64,000 nt of DNA from Juglans regia. Lineage: Eukaryota > Streptophyta > Magnoliopsida > Fagales > Juglandaceae. The notes beneath the pieces were generated by a model. The model was not told the origin of the DNA. It made no database searches and saw only the letters and a list, made by a program, of their open reading frames with translations. This document shows, one piece after another, positions 34,238-46,904 of the stretch. The position numbers and the translations under genes are program-made. Location of the stretch: contig NC_049907.1 of the NCBI RefSeq assembly GCF_001411555.2, positions 3,666,243-3,730,242 on the forward strand. Direction: 5' to 3'. Every line of letters starts with the position of its first letter. Position 1 is the first letter of the stretch.

Positions 34238-34424
34238 GTTTGAATATAAGTAGTATTTTATCTAATCTTATATCATCATTATAGATTTTTTAAATTCTTA
34301 TAGAAAATATAAAAAATAATTTAATTTTTTTAAATTTTAAAATAATAATAATATTTTAATAATATTTTATTTAACTTTTAACTATCATCTTATCTTATCT
34401 GTATAATAAAACGAGATCTTAAAC
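34238..34424 (-). mobile_element. MITE family A copy
   Basis: Reverse orientation, CTGTTTGAATATAAG to GAGATCTTAAAC, with AAATATAAAAAATAATTTAA and the closing ATCATCTTATCTTATC. Confidence 0.6.
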
Positions 34425-34932
34425 ATGCTCAAGTTTTGTATAATTTGTTTTTGTTAAGAACGGAGACTTCATAAAAAATAAAAAATAATTTTTTTGTACT
34501 TGTCATGATCAATTTGTTTTACAAAAAATCGGCACTAGACTTTACATTTAAACTTGTCTATATTATTATTATTATTAATCTCGTATCTTTAGCCATGGGA
34601 GATATTTTCCATTCGGTATTGTGAGTCGTGACGATAATTAAGCTAGGATAGTTTTATTTTGAATTGTTTAAATTACATATTATTTACGGTATAATTTAAT
34701 TTATAATATTTAAAATTTAAAATTTATTTTTCTAATTAAATTATAGATATGTTGGGTAAAGATTTTTAAGTAAAATTATTAGATATGCACGGATACGGCA
34801 TATGCAAAGGAATGATTTTTTGCTCTTAATCGATATTATTCCCGCCAAATGTCAAGTTGTCGTACTTCGTAGAAGGACTGACCAGAACACAAAATGGGCT
34901 CGGAGGCTCGCACATCCTTTTCTTTTTAAAGG

Positions 34933-35102
34933 GTATTGGATTTCAAATTCGTCTTAACTCGTTATAATTTTTTTAAATTTTAATATAAAATATAATAAAT
35001 AATTTAATTTTTTTTAATTTTAAAATAATAATAATATTAAAAAATAATATTCTAACAATATTTTATCATTTTAACTTAACTCACTTTAATATTCAAACAC
35101 AT
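34933..35102 (-). mobile_element. MITE family A copy
   Basis: Reverse orientation: ATTCGTCTTAACTCG, AAAATATAATAAATAATTTAA, then CTTAACTCACTTTAATATTC and CAAACAC. Confidence 0.6.
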
Positions 35103-35738
35103 ATTTAACTCTTATACGTTACCAATACAGTAAAATCAACTTGTTTAAATTGAACTAAAATACAGCATAAATTTCTAAAATAATTTTATGGGTAATTATA
35201 TATTTACAATTTTTTTTTATAACGTTTTACCTTTTTTCTTACAATTAATTCATATAATTATATTAATTTTACTTTTTTATAAGTAATTATTAAATAATTA
35301 AAAGCTTATCAATTTTCCTACACAGAAACCCCGACATGTTATTCTTCAAGTCCAATCATTACCTGCTTTGACTTTAATTTCCTTTTTCATTTCATTGTTA
35401 GTTCAAACTCCTCATTATTAAAGGTAGGTATGATATGGGCCTTGAAAACATGCTTGGTCCCCTAGGCCCTAGTTTAGAGACGGCAAGGACCAATCACGTT
35501 TCTGGGCATCCAAAGGTGTTGGATTCTTGCACACCTACAATTTCACAAGTACAAACTCGTAGCCTTATAATTAGATTCATCTTGGTACTTTTTTTTTGGA
35601 AGACAACTTGGTGTACTTCTTAGGGGTAACTTCTCATATAATTCATATGGGTTAAGGTTTGCTTCGTTTTGTAAATGATTCCGTGCTCCACGTTTGCTCC
35701 CTTTTGTTCCGTAGTATATCTAGTGGCTCCCTTCTATT

Positions 35739-38700
35739 AGGGGTGAACAGGAAACGGTTGGACCAACCGTCGTCGACGGAGGTTGGCTGCCAGATTTAGA
35801 AATCGGTCAAAACCAATGAAGAACCAGTCGGTCGGCGATAGAAAATGACTAGAACTGACGTCGGCCGGTTTGAACCGCCAAATCCACCGATATAATATAT
35901 TTATTATATATTTATGATATAAAACGATTCTGTTTCATTTGAAATTATGTCGTTTTAATTTAGCCTGTATGAAAAAAAAAATTAAAGGAAATGACGTCGT
36001 TTAATGTCGTTTCTGGGTTAGGATTAAGGATCACATCCTCCCCCCTTTCCTTCTTCTTCTTCTTCTTCTTCTTCTCCAGACTTCTATCGTTTCACACTTT
36101 CACGTTCGATCTCCCTCTCCTCTCAGACTCTCTCCTCTCTTAGCCTCCCAGAAATCCATCGCCGACAAATCCCCATGCCCCACGACGGCCGTGTCACGGC
36201 CAACTCCTCTTGACCCTCTCTCCTGTCTCCTCTCTCAGACTCCCAATTCTCCTGTCTCCGTCTCTGTCTCTCACTCTCATCTCTTTCCCTCTCCCTCGCT
36301 TCTGATGCCATGCAACGTTGGTTCCCGAATCCTCATTGCGAGTGTTCTTTGTATTTTACCACTATATTTTTGTTATTTGTTAATTTTTTACGGCCTCTTC
36401 CCTGTATTTTATCATGCATTTTTGTTATTTGTTAATTTTTTTTCATTCTAATTTACAATTTATCATATTTTGATATGTACAGACATTGTAATTTACAATT
36501 TATCATATTGTTTAAATTATTTATTTGTGTATGTACATACATTATAAAGTTTTTGGAGCAAATTCTTGAGATTGTGAATAATAATCTGAGAGCTATTCTG
36601 AATCCCCATTGTGTGTGTTCTTAATATGTTCGATTTAATATTTATTTTGGCATTTTGCATGAAAAAAATTATTATTGTTAATTTATGATATTCTAATTGT
36701 GTTGTAAAAATAGTTTGATATAAATTGAGAAAATATGAGTGAACTAAACTTAGATTAGAGTCTTAGACTTGTGATGTTTGCCATGTTGCAAACTAGCTGC
36801 TGTGTAATTATAATTTGTGTTATGTTCTATGTAAGTGTACATGTAACATTTATGTTTTGTTTTATAAATTAGATGGATTATTCGTCGACTCCAATTGATG
36901 TTGATTCAAATGAACCAACCATTAATTTGGGAGATAATTTGGGGGAGACTCAAACATTAAAACCCTCTAGTGACCCTACTAGTAGTACTTGTCCATTACC
37001 TAAGGAACGGAAATAAAATGATCCATCCATTGTATGAGACCATTTTATAAAGGTGAAGGGTTGTCTTGTAAATGATTCGAAAGCTAAATATAATTATTGT
37101 GGCAAGACGTACGATTGCCACTCAAAGAGGAACGAAACTTCAACAATGCAAAACCATTTGCCTTCATATCCTAAAAATCATCATAAACGTGGGTCTTTGG
37201 ATATGTACAAAAAAATATTGACAAGTGAGACAACACTTGAGGGGAGGGCTGTAGAGACTGATGATAGTACATTAAGAAGTCTTGTAACCTACAAATATAG
37301 TGAATAGGTTGTGAGGTTGGTGATTGCAGAGATGATAATTATTGATGATATGTCATTTAGAGTTGTTGAATGACATGGATTTAGAAAAGTATATTGGTCT
37401 CTTGAATCTCGGTTTAAAGTGACATGTCGTATCACAGTCGCAAGAGATTGTATGAAATTGTATGAATTAGAAATGAGGAAACTTTAAAAAGTGTTTAAAG
37501 ATGGTGGCATGAGAATTTTGTTGACGACCGATACATGGACATTGGTACAGAATTTGAATTATATGTGTCTAACTACACACTTTATTGATAAGAATTAGAA
37601 TTTGCTGAAAAAAAAATCATTAATTTTTGTTTAATCCCTAATCATCGAGAGGATATTATTAGGAGATATGTCGAGTCGTGCTTGCTTGATTGTGGCATTT
37701 ATAGAATATTTATTGTAACTATTGATAAAGCAAGTTCAAATAATACTGCAATTTCATATTTGAAACAATTTTTAGCTACGAATCTGTTGGGGTAAGTATA
37801 TGCATATAAGATATTGTGCTCATATATTGAATCTTATTGTGAATGAGGGTTTGAATGAGTGTAATGACGTTATCACAATGGTTAGAAATGCAATTAGGAA
37901 TGTGCGTTCATCCCTTACAAGATTAGACAAGTTCAAGAGATGTGTAGAAAAAGAAAAAATTGATTGTAAGAAAATGTTGTACTTGATGTACAGACATAAT
38001 GGAACTCAACCTATATGATGTTGGAAGCGGCTGAGAAGTTTGAGAAGGCTTTCAGGCGGATGGAGAGTAAGGATTATAATTTTCTCTCTTACTTTGATGA
38101 TGGACCTGGGCCTGGACACATGGGGCCTCCTAAAGTTAGGGAGTGGGAGACAGTGCCGATGTTTGTTAAGGTTTTTAGAATGTTTTATGATGGCACAAAT
38201 AGGATTTTTGGGTCGTTATATGTGACAGTCAACACCAATTTTCTAAAAATTTATGATGTCCAAAATGAGTTGATTATATTGAGCGAGAGTACTAATAGTT
38301 ATTTGAGTTGTCTGACCATAAACATGGGAACAAAATATGATAACTATTGTGAGTCATTAGATAGGATGAATTTGTTCATGTTAATTGCAGTTGTGCTTGA
38401 TCCATGAAACAAGTTAGGGCTTCTTACTTTCCACATGAAGAAAGTTCATGATAAGTTTCGTACTGAGGAGTTAGTGTTGAGTGTGAGACAAGTATTAGTA
38501 TATTTTTATGCAGAGTATAATGTTATATTCAGTTCCACCACGAGTACCCAAGAACATGAACTCCCTCCTACATCTAGAACCATAAATGATGGTGATGACA
38601 AACAAGAGACCAAATGGTTCTACGATTGGTATACATCATCTTTTGTCACTATTTCCAAAACAGAAGTGGATCGATATTTATCAGATGGTTGTGAGGCACT

Positions 38701-38945
38701 CAACCCATCGTTTGACTTGTTGACTTGGTGGAAAATTAATGAGCCTAGCTATCCTATACTCGCAATGATTGCACGAGACTTATTGGTCATGTCTGTTTCC
38801 ACGGTTACGTTCGAGTCAGCATTTAGTAAGGGAGGTTGTGTGCTTGATCCTTTTGGGAGTTTGTTGGCTCCAAGAACTGTTGAGGCACTTATTTGTACTC
38901 AAAATTGGTTAAAACATCCGATAACAACCATTGATATTCGGTAGG
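35739..38945 (+). mobile_element. hAT-superfamily transposon relic (RICESLEEPER-like)
   Basis: A candidate left terminus TAGGGGTGAACAGG at 35739 fits plant hAT ends. It is followed by GGTTGGACCAACC-type short inverted motifs and ACGACGTCGTTT-like phrases common in plant hAT 5' regions. 36050-36320 is a CT-rich leader. A decayed transposase gene follows at 36873-38944. No convincing right terminus or 8-bp target duplication was found, so the 3' end is probably lost, perhaps because of the LTR sequence that starts soon after. Confidence 0.7.
36873..38944 (+). pseudogene. hAT transposase pseudogene (BED finger + dimerisation domain)
   Basis: From ATG 36873 the frame soon meets a TAA (37014) and a TGA (37035). 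It then reads a BED-type zinc finger (37053-37170: AKYNYCGKTYDCHSKRNETSTMQNHL). Catalytic-core pieces appear at 37400-37800 and 37800-38410 in shifting frames (CAHILNLIVNEGL, DKFKRCVEKEKI). The C-terminal hAT dimerisation region is well kept at 38600-38935 (DRYLSDGCEALNPSFDLLTWWKINEPSYPILAMIARDLL, then STVTFESAFSKGG). Multiple stops and frameshifts make it non-functional. The order and motifs are those of ZBED/RICESLEEPER transposases. Confidence 0.88.
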
Positions 38946-38959
38946 CTATAGATAATGTG

Positions 38960-40011
38960 GAGAGCTTCATATTTCATTTTTCACATAAATTATGATTGAT
39001 TGTCATAAAGCATCAAGTATCATTTTCCACATAAAGAATCATTTCTCATAAAGCATCAAGTTTCATTTTTCACATGTACATGACATGATTGAAAATTTAA
39101 ATTTTGAAAACTTGAAAGATGATTGATTGTCAACTCTCACAAGTGCATGATAAATTCAAAAATTTTGAAAAGTGATTGATGATTTTTTTGACATATGCAA
39201 AAAGTAGTTGTTTTTGTTTAAAAATTTTGAAAACTGATTGATGCTCTTTTTGACATATGCAAAAAGTAGAAGATTTGGTTTGAAAAATTTGAAAAGTGAA
39301 TGATGTTGTCTTTGATAGTTGCAAAAACTTTTATTTGAAATCTTTGAAAAATGAGTGATGATTCTTTTTAACATTTGAATATTTTAAAATTTAAAAATGA
39401 AGTCTCATATATCTATAAATAGTTTACTTTAAATTTTCAAAATCACAATACAACACATCAACTACAAGTTTTACAATATTCATTCATCAAAAGCTTTCAA
39501 TCTCTTCTATAAGTATTGAGCCTTAACACTTGTTCATTTTAATAGAGATATAGTTTACGATCTACTATTTTCATTTCACTCATTAAGAAGTGCAGTCCGA
39601 TAACCTATCAACTATCAGCTCTTATATAAATAATAAGAGGATGTGTGTAACCCTTGTGAGTGTAGTAAAAGTTTTACATGGAGAATAGTTGAATAATCAC
39701 TAGTAAGGTGATTGTAAGTATACAAGGTGTTTTAAATGGTCTCTTTGAAGCGGCATTGCTAAAAGGTGTAATAATTTCTATCTCCTCTTGAAGGAGGTTA
39801 AATAGTGAATTTGAGAATCTTCAAATAGTTGCTTAAGGCAAGGACATAGGCAATGAGGCTGAACCTCATTAAAATACTGAATTTGCTTTTCTCTTACCCT
39901 TACTCTTTTTATTTGCTGCTACTTATTACTTTATTCACATTTTACATTATGTAGTTGATTCACAATTGTTAATTTTTAAAACAACTTAATTCACCCCTCT
40001 TAGGTTAGTCA
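38960..40011 (+). mobile_element. Ty1/copia-type LTR (solo or truncated)
   Basis: The right edge is LTR-like: the phrase AATTCACCCCTCTTAGG, then a CA terminus at 40010-40011. It is directly followed by TTGGCAACAGAG (40014-40025), a diverged form of the copia primer-binding site TTGGTATCAGAG (initiator Met tRNA). Inside there is a TATA box (CTATAAAT, 39413-39420) followed by a short CA-rich leader. Further along is a U5-like stretch with AAGGCAAGGACATAGGCAATG and CTGAACCTC, familiar from plant copia LTRs. The left edge is not determined. No copia gag-pol follows, so this is a solo LTR or a truncated element. Confidence 0.6.
39108..39400 (+). repeat. About 62-bp tandem repeat inside the copia LTR
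   Basis: Four to five diverged copies of a unit with AAATTTTGAAAAGTGATTGATG and TTTTTGACATATGCAAAAAG, starting near 39156, 39218, 39280 and 39336 (an earlier partial copy near 39108). They sit just upstream of the LTR TATA box, where enhancer repeats of LTRs often lie. Confidence 0.8.
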
Positions 40012-40025
40012 TCTTGGCAACAGAG

Positions 40026-41614
40026 AACACTTCGATTGAATGGAGGAGATACATATACTAAGTTTTTTCATAAAGTGACTAACTCACATAGGAGGAACAA
40101 CACCATAGATATGTCGATGGTTGATTAGTGTATGAAAGTGCACTCTAAATACCCTATTACTGGACTAAAATGCTAAAATGTTAATAGAAATCATTGGAAT
40201 TAATGTGTATTATTGAATTGAGTTTCTATTTACTTTGGCATACTCCTAAGCAGATTTTTATATTTAATTTCAAAGTCTACTAAAGAGCAAGTCCAAATCC
40301 ATTCAAATTCAAAGGACTTTCAAGTGGGCAAGACGTTGGAATATCTATGAACTTTCAACAAGTGTAGGATTCTTCAAATAAGGATAATGATGGGGTTTGA
40401 AAGTAATTCGAATCAGAGTCCAAAATGCGTTAGGAGACATAATTGACACATTTTATTATTTTAATCATAACTTTTTGTTCAGATATCAGATTGATGCTAT
40501 TCTTGATGTGTTGGAAAGTTATCTTAAAGGATTACAAAGTTGTCTGTAATAAGAATTTCCAAATTCGAACTCCTCAAATGCGTACGTGGTTGCCAAGTTG
40601 AGTCCTAAAATTTAGGCAATTTTGTGTGAGGAAATATGAAGACATTAGGGTTTCTTTCCTACCATATTTAAGCACATCATTAACACAAATTTGCCAAGTT
40701 CAGAAGAGGGGAGACGGCTCAGTTGGAAGGAGGAAAATCTAAAATTAATTTACATGGCCACTGTTTGCTTTATTTTTCTCTTGAGATTTTTGTTGTCCAT
40801 TATATTTATGGATAACTAAATTCTCAAGTAGGGTTAGGGATGAACTTGCACATTATATGGTATTTTTAATTTATTTTTGATTTATCTATTTGATTTTCAA
40901 TTACTAAAACTCTTGTGTTTTATCATTCTCAATTCATCGTTAATGTTTTCTTCTCCAAATAATCATAGAATTTATTCTGTTTATGGATTCAGTTATGCTT
41001 TTTCTGTTGAATGGATTGACTCTTTGATTATGTTTGAATCAATTATTTTTCTATATTGATTTAATTCTTTGCTGCAATATCGTTTCATGTGTATATTGTT
41101 GTCGTTGGATTTTCTCAATAGTGATAATAATTTACGTATTTTAAAAGTGGTGAATGATTTTTCAAATGGTTACATTTGGTTTGATCTTGGTTTATAAATA
41201 TATACATTTCGATTGAGAATATTATGAATTGAGTTCCCAATTGAGTTATTCAATAAATTAAGAATAATTAAAATATCATATTTGTGCAAGAGATTCCCGA
41301 CGCTTTACTGTTTGTCAAACTTAAGTATTTTTTCCGTTAGTCACTTTGTTTCACTTTAATTTACATTTAAAACTAATCTTTGTTTTTCCATTAATAATCT
41401 AATTTTTTTCTTTAGTTTCTTTGTTCTTTCTACAATTATTTTAATTTGTCTCTCTGTAGAATCGATACCTCAAAACTGTGCTACAACTATCGCATTGTTC
41501 TTTGAGGGTAATCAATGGTCGATGGAGCGGTTTCTTCCAACCAAATCAAGATCACATGTCACATTGTCAACTATTACAAGAGTTTGCTTTTAAAACAATT
41601 CTCTTGGCAACCAC
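40026..41614 (+). mobile_element. Older LTR-like retroelement sequence, unclassified
   Basis: Composition and phrases (AAGACATTAGGGTTTC..., TATTTAAGCACATCATT near 40650-40690, GATACCTCAAAACTGTGC near 41464) are like plant gypsy LTR or leader sequence in plus orientation. No second copy is present in the window, and no coding domain. It lies between the copia LTR and the Athila-like element, so it may be a truncated element cut by later insertions. Confidence 0.3.
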
Positions 41615-43400
41615 TGACTCACTAAAAAATGAGCAGCACAAAGACTATCCTAAATGCAGGAGGATGTCGTGTAATAATTAGGAATAAATTCCTAAATCAT
41701 CTTCTCAGAGAAAGTTAAAATCAAACTCGTATAAAATGGTGAAAATATTCACAAAAAAAAAATAAAAAATGGTAGTATATGCAATGAGTGGAAGAATGCA
41801 ACAGGAATGAAAATGGCACTAGTCATAGACTATATTTATATTTTTTTAGATTTTTTTTAGTGCTGAAATGAAATGTAAGAAACTAACAAATTGAAATTAA
41901 CAATCAAGGAATTAATTAAGCTAAACAATCTCAATTAATCATAAAATTAATTAATAAAACCGAAATTAATTACATCCTAATTAACCTAATATGTAATGGA
42001 ACTAAAAGATTAACAAAATTAAACTAAGAACTAAGCTATATTAGCTAATAACTAATCTGAAAATTGAAAAGCCCCAAAATTAAAATTCTAGGGTTCATCC
42101 TTGCATTTAAATCATAAATTCTTAAAATCAATCCATAATAATTGTAATGTATATTTAATGGAAGCTTCAAGAAGCAAGAAAAATGACTAACATCAAGAAA
42201 AATATACTTAAAATAAAATGCCCAAACTTCTAATCCAAAAATCTCAAAAATATACCATAAACTTCAAATTCAAATTAAATAAAAAGTAGGGAGTAGAAAG
42301 AGCAAGCCAAATGGATGAAGATGGAGGTGGTAGGCAGTGGAGGACGGCTGGACAGTGTTAGTTGTTGGACTTCTTAAAGTTTTTTAATGTGTGGTGCTAT
42401 TCTACGTGCGGCGTCCAAAAAATATAAGGAAGAAAATTATGCCGGGTCCCCCGTGTCTTTTTGCGCCTTTTTACCAAAGTGTAAAGCCTTTTTTTTTTTC
42501 GTGCGGCGTGCATGAGTTTCTTTCTTCTTTCTTTTTCGTTTGTGTTGCCCAACGAGCGTTTTTTCAGAGAGAACTAAAAGAGCTTTTTTTGTTGCTTCCG
42601 TCAAATATCCAAACACCAAGAGATTGTTGGTGCCTTTTTTACTTTTCTTTGCATTTCTTGGGTTGGAAAGAAAAATAAATAAAATAAAATAGAAATCAGA
42701 AAAAATAAAATAAAATAAAAAGGAAGATTAGAGTATAAAAAATGCGTTGTGCATGTGAATAAAATATTGTCAAATTAAATCACAAGTTATAAAATAAAGC
42801 ATAAGCTATGCTATAAATCAATTTAAATCACAATTTCGATTTATGCATTTTAACCCTTTTTTCATCTAAAATCAATAATAATGTAATGAAATAATTTAAA
42901 TATATGGGTTCTAAATGTATAAAATATGCAATAATACAACTCAATCACACATTCCAACTAGCTTTATGCTAATTCTTGGGCAAAATAATAAAAATTAATT
43001 GAGATGAATAATGCATAAAGATCGAAATCCAAATAGAAGCAATCAAATACAATTTTGATTCTTACAAAAGTGACACGTTACTACTCAACCCCCGGGGGCT
43101 ATACCCACCAAAACTATCTCAACAGTCTTGCACATAGAATTGGGGCAAATGTCTCAAAACTCAAATGTGTGTATGAAGCTAAACTGGCTTTGTGTTCCTC
43201 ATTACTAGCCATGATTTGTCATTGGATTTTTCAACCTTAAGATTAATCATTGCTGATTCTAACTACCTCAAAGCTCAAGGGATTAGCAGTTTTCACGTCA
43301 GCTCTGTTTTAAAGGTTGAACACTTAACTCCCAGAGTTTTAGGTAACTGTTTCTAGCCATTAATTTAGGAAAGCTTCATAAATCGCTTTCATATTTCTTT
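41615..43400 (-). repeat. 3' LTR of the Athila-like element
   Basis: The plus-strand left edge TGACTC at 41615 is secure because it matches the other LTR. The inner edge is estimated from the pyrimidine-rich stretch at 43387-43432, which on the element's strand is a purine-rich tract suitable for plus-strand priming. Only the first 600 bp can be checked against the other LTR. Confidence 0.55.
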
Positions 43401-43965
43401 CTTTTTTCTTCTTCTTCTTTGTTTTTTTTTTTGAAAAAATGCTCGGTAGTCCTGCAATTTACTTATCTTGTGTTAAATCAAAGAACATTAGATTGAGGAA
43501 CACTACAAATATAAGTATGTATAAAATGTCCTTCAAAACTTACCATTCGATTTACAAAAATCTCACAAAGTCTCATCTCAATGAGTATAACATCTCGGTG
43601 TTTCAAGCTGCATATGAACAAAATATGATGTGTCAAAAATCATGCTCTATGCTCAAAGTTTAAAATAAATCTTCACAAAAAAAATTATGCTCAACCACTC
43701 CACCAAGGTGCTCAATTTTTACAAAATGCTCAAAAGAGAGTGTATGTCAATCATTTGTGTATCAATGCACATCACATTAATGTTATCCGGTATACACACA
43801 CTACCCTCAACTAGTGAGAGACATGGTTCTAAATGGATCGAACAAAAGAAACCAAAATATATAGAAATAAGTAAGCAAAATAGAAAACCTAGCATGTGAT
43901 ATAAAATCAAAGCAAAACAATTAAAGAAAGCCGTAAAGGGAAGAGGAAAAAAGAATCAAAATCAA

Positions 43966-46900
43966 AATCAAGATACTTCCCTTGGGTCTTGCGCAAGCAA
44001 GATCTCTTCGTTTGGATCAAATGTAGTCATAAAGGGCTTTAAACATTGTCTATTGACAGTGAAGCTATTGTCATTTTTCGGATTAACAATGTCTACTGCC
44101 CTATGAGTATGAATCTTCTTTGCAATGTACTGTCCACTCCATCGATATTTCAATTTACCAAGAAAAATATGTAAGCGAGAGTTGCAAAGAAAAAAACTTC
44201 CTGGCCAAGTGTGAAATGCTTGGGATGAATTTTTTGATCATGTAGAATTTTTATGCGATCATTCGCCAGCTGAGCGTTGTCATAGGCATCTCGACGAGTT
44301 TCATCCAATTCATTTATCTGCAACTTTCTCAACCCTAAAGCTTCATCAAGTGACATGTTAACATGTTTTATACCCAAAATGACTTAATGTTGAATATCAA
44401 TACGTAAATGACAAGTTTTACCATAAACTAATCGATAAGGGGACATTCCTAGATTAGTTTTAAAAGCTATCTTATAAGCCCACAAAGCATCAAGAAGCTT
44501 CACTGCCCAGTCTTTCCTATTAAGATTGATAGTTTTTTCCAAAATGATTTTAATATCTATGTTTGCTAATTCTGCTTGCCCATTTGTTTGAGGGTGATAG
44601 GGATAGAAACTCGGTTGTGATACCATATTTCTTTATGAGTGTAGAAAATGGTTTGTTACAATAATGAGAACCATCATCACTAATTATAACTTTGGGCATG
44701 CCAAAGTGAGCAAATAGAGATTGCAAAAATTTTATGATAACACGATGGTCATTTGTTTTGCAAGCGACGACCTCCACCCATTTTGAAACATAATTCACAG
44801 CTAATAAAATATATGCGTTTCCAAAGGAGGTTAGAAAAGGTCTTATGAAATCTATTCCCCAACAATAAAAAATTTCTAAAGTAAGAATAGAAAAAAGAGG
44901 CATCATGTTTCTTTCGCTAATAGATCCTAATTTTTTACAAGATTCACAACTCTTACAAAAATTTTAAGCATATTTAAACATGGAATGCCAAAAAAAACTA
45001 CTTTGCAAAATTTTAGTGACTATTTTTTTTACTGAAAAATGATCACTACATGCACATATATGACAAAATCTCAACACAGAAGAAAACTCATCATCAGGAA
45101 TGCATCTTCAAATCAAATGGTCCGAACAATATTTGAAAAAGTCCAAGTCATGAAAGAATGTCATACCTCAGAGAGAAATCGGCGCTTATCTTGTATGGAC
45201 CATTCAGAAGGCATTTGCTCAGTCACCAAATAGTTGACTATATCAACAAACTAGGGAGCTTAATGAACCAAAAATACTGCTCATCCGGAAAACTATCATC
45301 AAGTGAAAGGATCACATTTGAAGGGGAGGATGGTGGTAATCTGTAAAGATGGTCAGCCACCTCATTTTCGACTCATTTCTTGTCCTTAATGATGATGTTA
45401 AACTCTTGACGTAGTAAAATCTAGCAAATCAGGTGTGATTTTGCATCTTTCTTAGCCAACAAATACTTAAGAGCAGAGTGGTCAGTGAAAATAATAACAG
45501 GGGAACAAGAATGTAAGCCCATAATTTATCAAGTGCAAAAACCATTGCAATCAATTCTTTTTCAATAATTGTATAATTTTTCTGGGCATTATTCAAAGTC
45601 CTACTAGTATAGTAAATCACAAAAGGTATGTTATTCACGTGTTGACCCAAAACAACTCCTAAAGCATAATCATTTGCATCAGTCATGATTTCAAATGGAA
45701 GGTCCCATTGTGGGGGTTTCATAATGGGGCAGAGGTAAGTGATTCTTTTAGGGTATCAAAAGCTTTTTGACACTCATTAGACCAAACAAATTCAACATCA
45801 TTTTATAAAAGAGTGCACAAAGGTTTTGCAATAAAACAAAATCCCTGAATAAATCGCCTATAAAAGACATCATGGTTAAGAAATGAATGAATATCTTTAA
45901 CTGTCTTAGGGATAGGGAGTTTAGATATTAATTCAATTTTTGCCTTATCGACCTTTATACTTTCAGAAGAAACAATATGGCCTAAAACAATGCCATGAGT
46001 AACCATAAATTGACACTTTTCCCAATGAAGCAAAAGATTTTTTTTTCTTCCCATCTTTGAAGAATACAAGTAAGATTATGTAAACAGCTTTCAAAAGATT
46101 TTTCAAAAATAGAGAAATCATCTATGAATACTTCACAAATATCATCAATCATGTCAGAAAAAATATTCATCATGCATTTATGAAAAGTAACTGGAGCATT
46201 ACACAAACCAAAAGACATTTTAGTAAAAGCAAAAGTGCCGAAAGTACAGGTGAATGTTGTCTTCTCCTGGTCTTCAGGTGCTACAACAATTTTGTAATAA
46301 CTAGAGAATCCATCCATGAAACAGTAAAATGCATTATCAGCCACACGTTCTAAAATTTGATAAAAAAATGGTAAAGGAAAATGATCATTCCTACTTGTTG
46401 AATTAAATTTTCTATAATCAATACACATCCTCCAGCCAGTGGCCATCCTAGTTGAAACCTATTCATTTTTCTCATTTTTTACAACAGTTGAACTAGTTTT
46501 TTTTGTACCACATGAATTGGACTTACTCACTTACTGTCTCAGATGGAGTAAATGATACCCACTGTGAGCAGCTTGAGCACTTCCTCTTTGACAACTTCCT
46601 TCATGGTAGGTTTGAGCCTACATTGAGCATCACGAATCGGTCTAGCATTGTCTTCAAGAACTAGTCAAGCCTGGTTGCTGCATACCAAGAACTACAAAAT
46701 TCACTGGGTAGTAAAATTTGTCCATCTAGACCAGCAAATCCTCAACAATACCCCTCGGCATCTTAACTGATCTGTCAGTCAACTGTAGCATTATGGAGGT
46801 CTTTTTCAGCACACCTAATCACAACTGCTTATATACTGAGAACAGTAGCAAGTTCACATTACTTTCCAAATCAAGTAAAACTCTCCCAATGCGTGACTTA
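43966..46900 (-). pseudogene. Athila-like pol (RT, RNase H, integrase) pseudogene
   Basis: RT is at 46446-45803 (GWRMCIDYRKFNSTSRNDHFPLPF, FGLCNAPVTFHKCMM, and EVFIDDFSIF with the YVDD-type box changed to FIDD). RNase H is at 45722-45429 (FEIMTDANDYALGVVLGQ). The integrase zinc region and core are at about 44960-44384 ([32 protein letters not shown]), and the C-terminal tail at 44377-43968 (RRDAYDNAQLANDRIKILHDQKI, KYRWSGQYIAKK). The domains lie in different frames, with stop codons between them. Confidence 0.9.
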
Positions 46901-46904
46901 CCGA

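Noticed and set aside
39990..40000. TTCACCCCT as a possible right terminus of the hAT element at 35739
   Set aside because: Nine bases complement the hAT left end, but the phrase is also a standard part of copia LTR ends, and no 8-bp target duplication matches.
42391..42678. 95-codon plus-strand ORF in the Athila-like 3' LTR
   Set aside because: Phe/Ser/Leu-rich by-product of T-rich LTR sequence, opposite to the element's coding strand.
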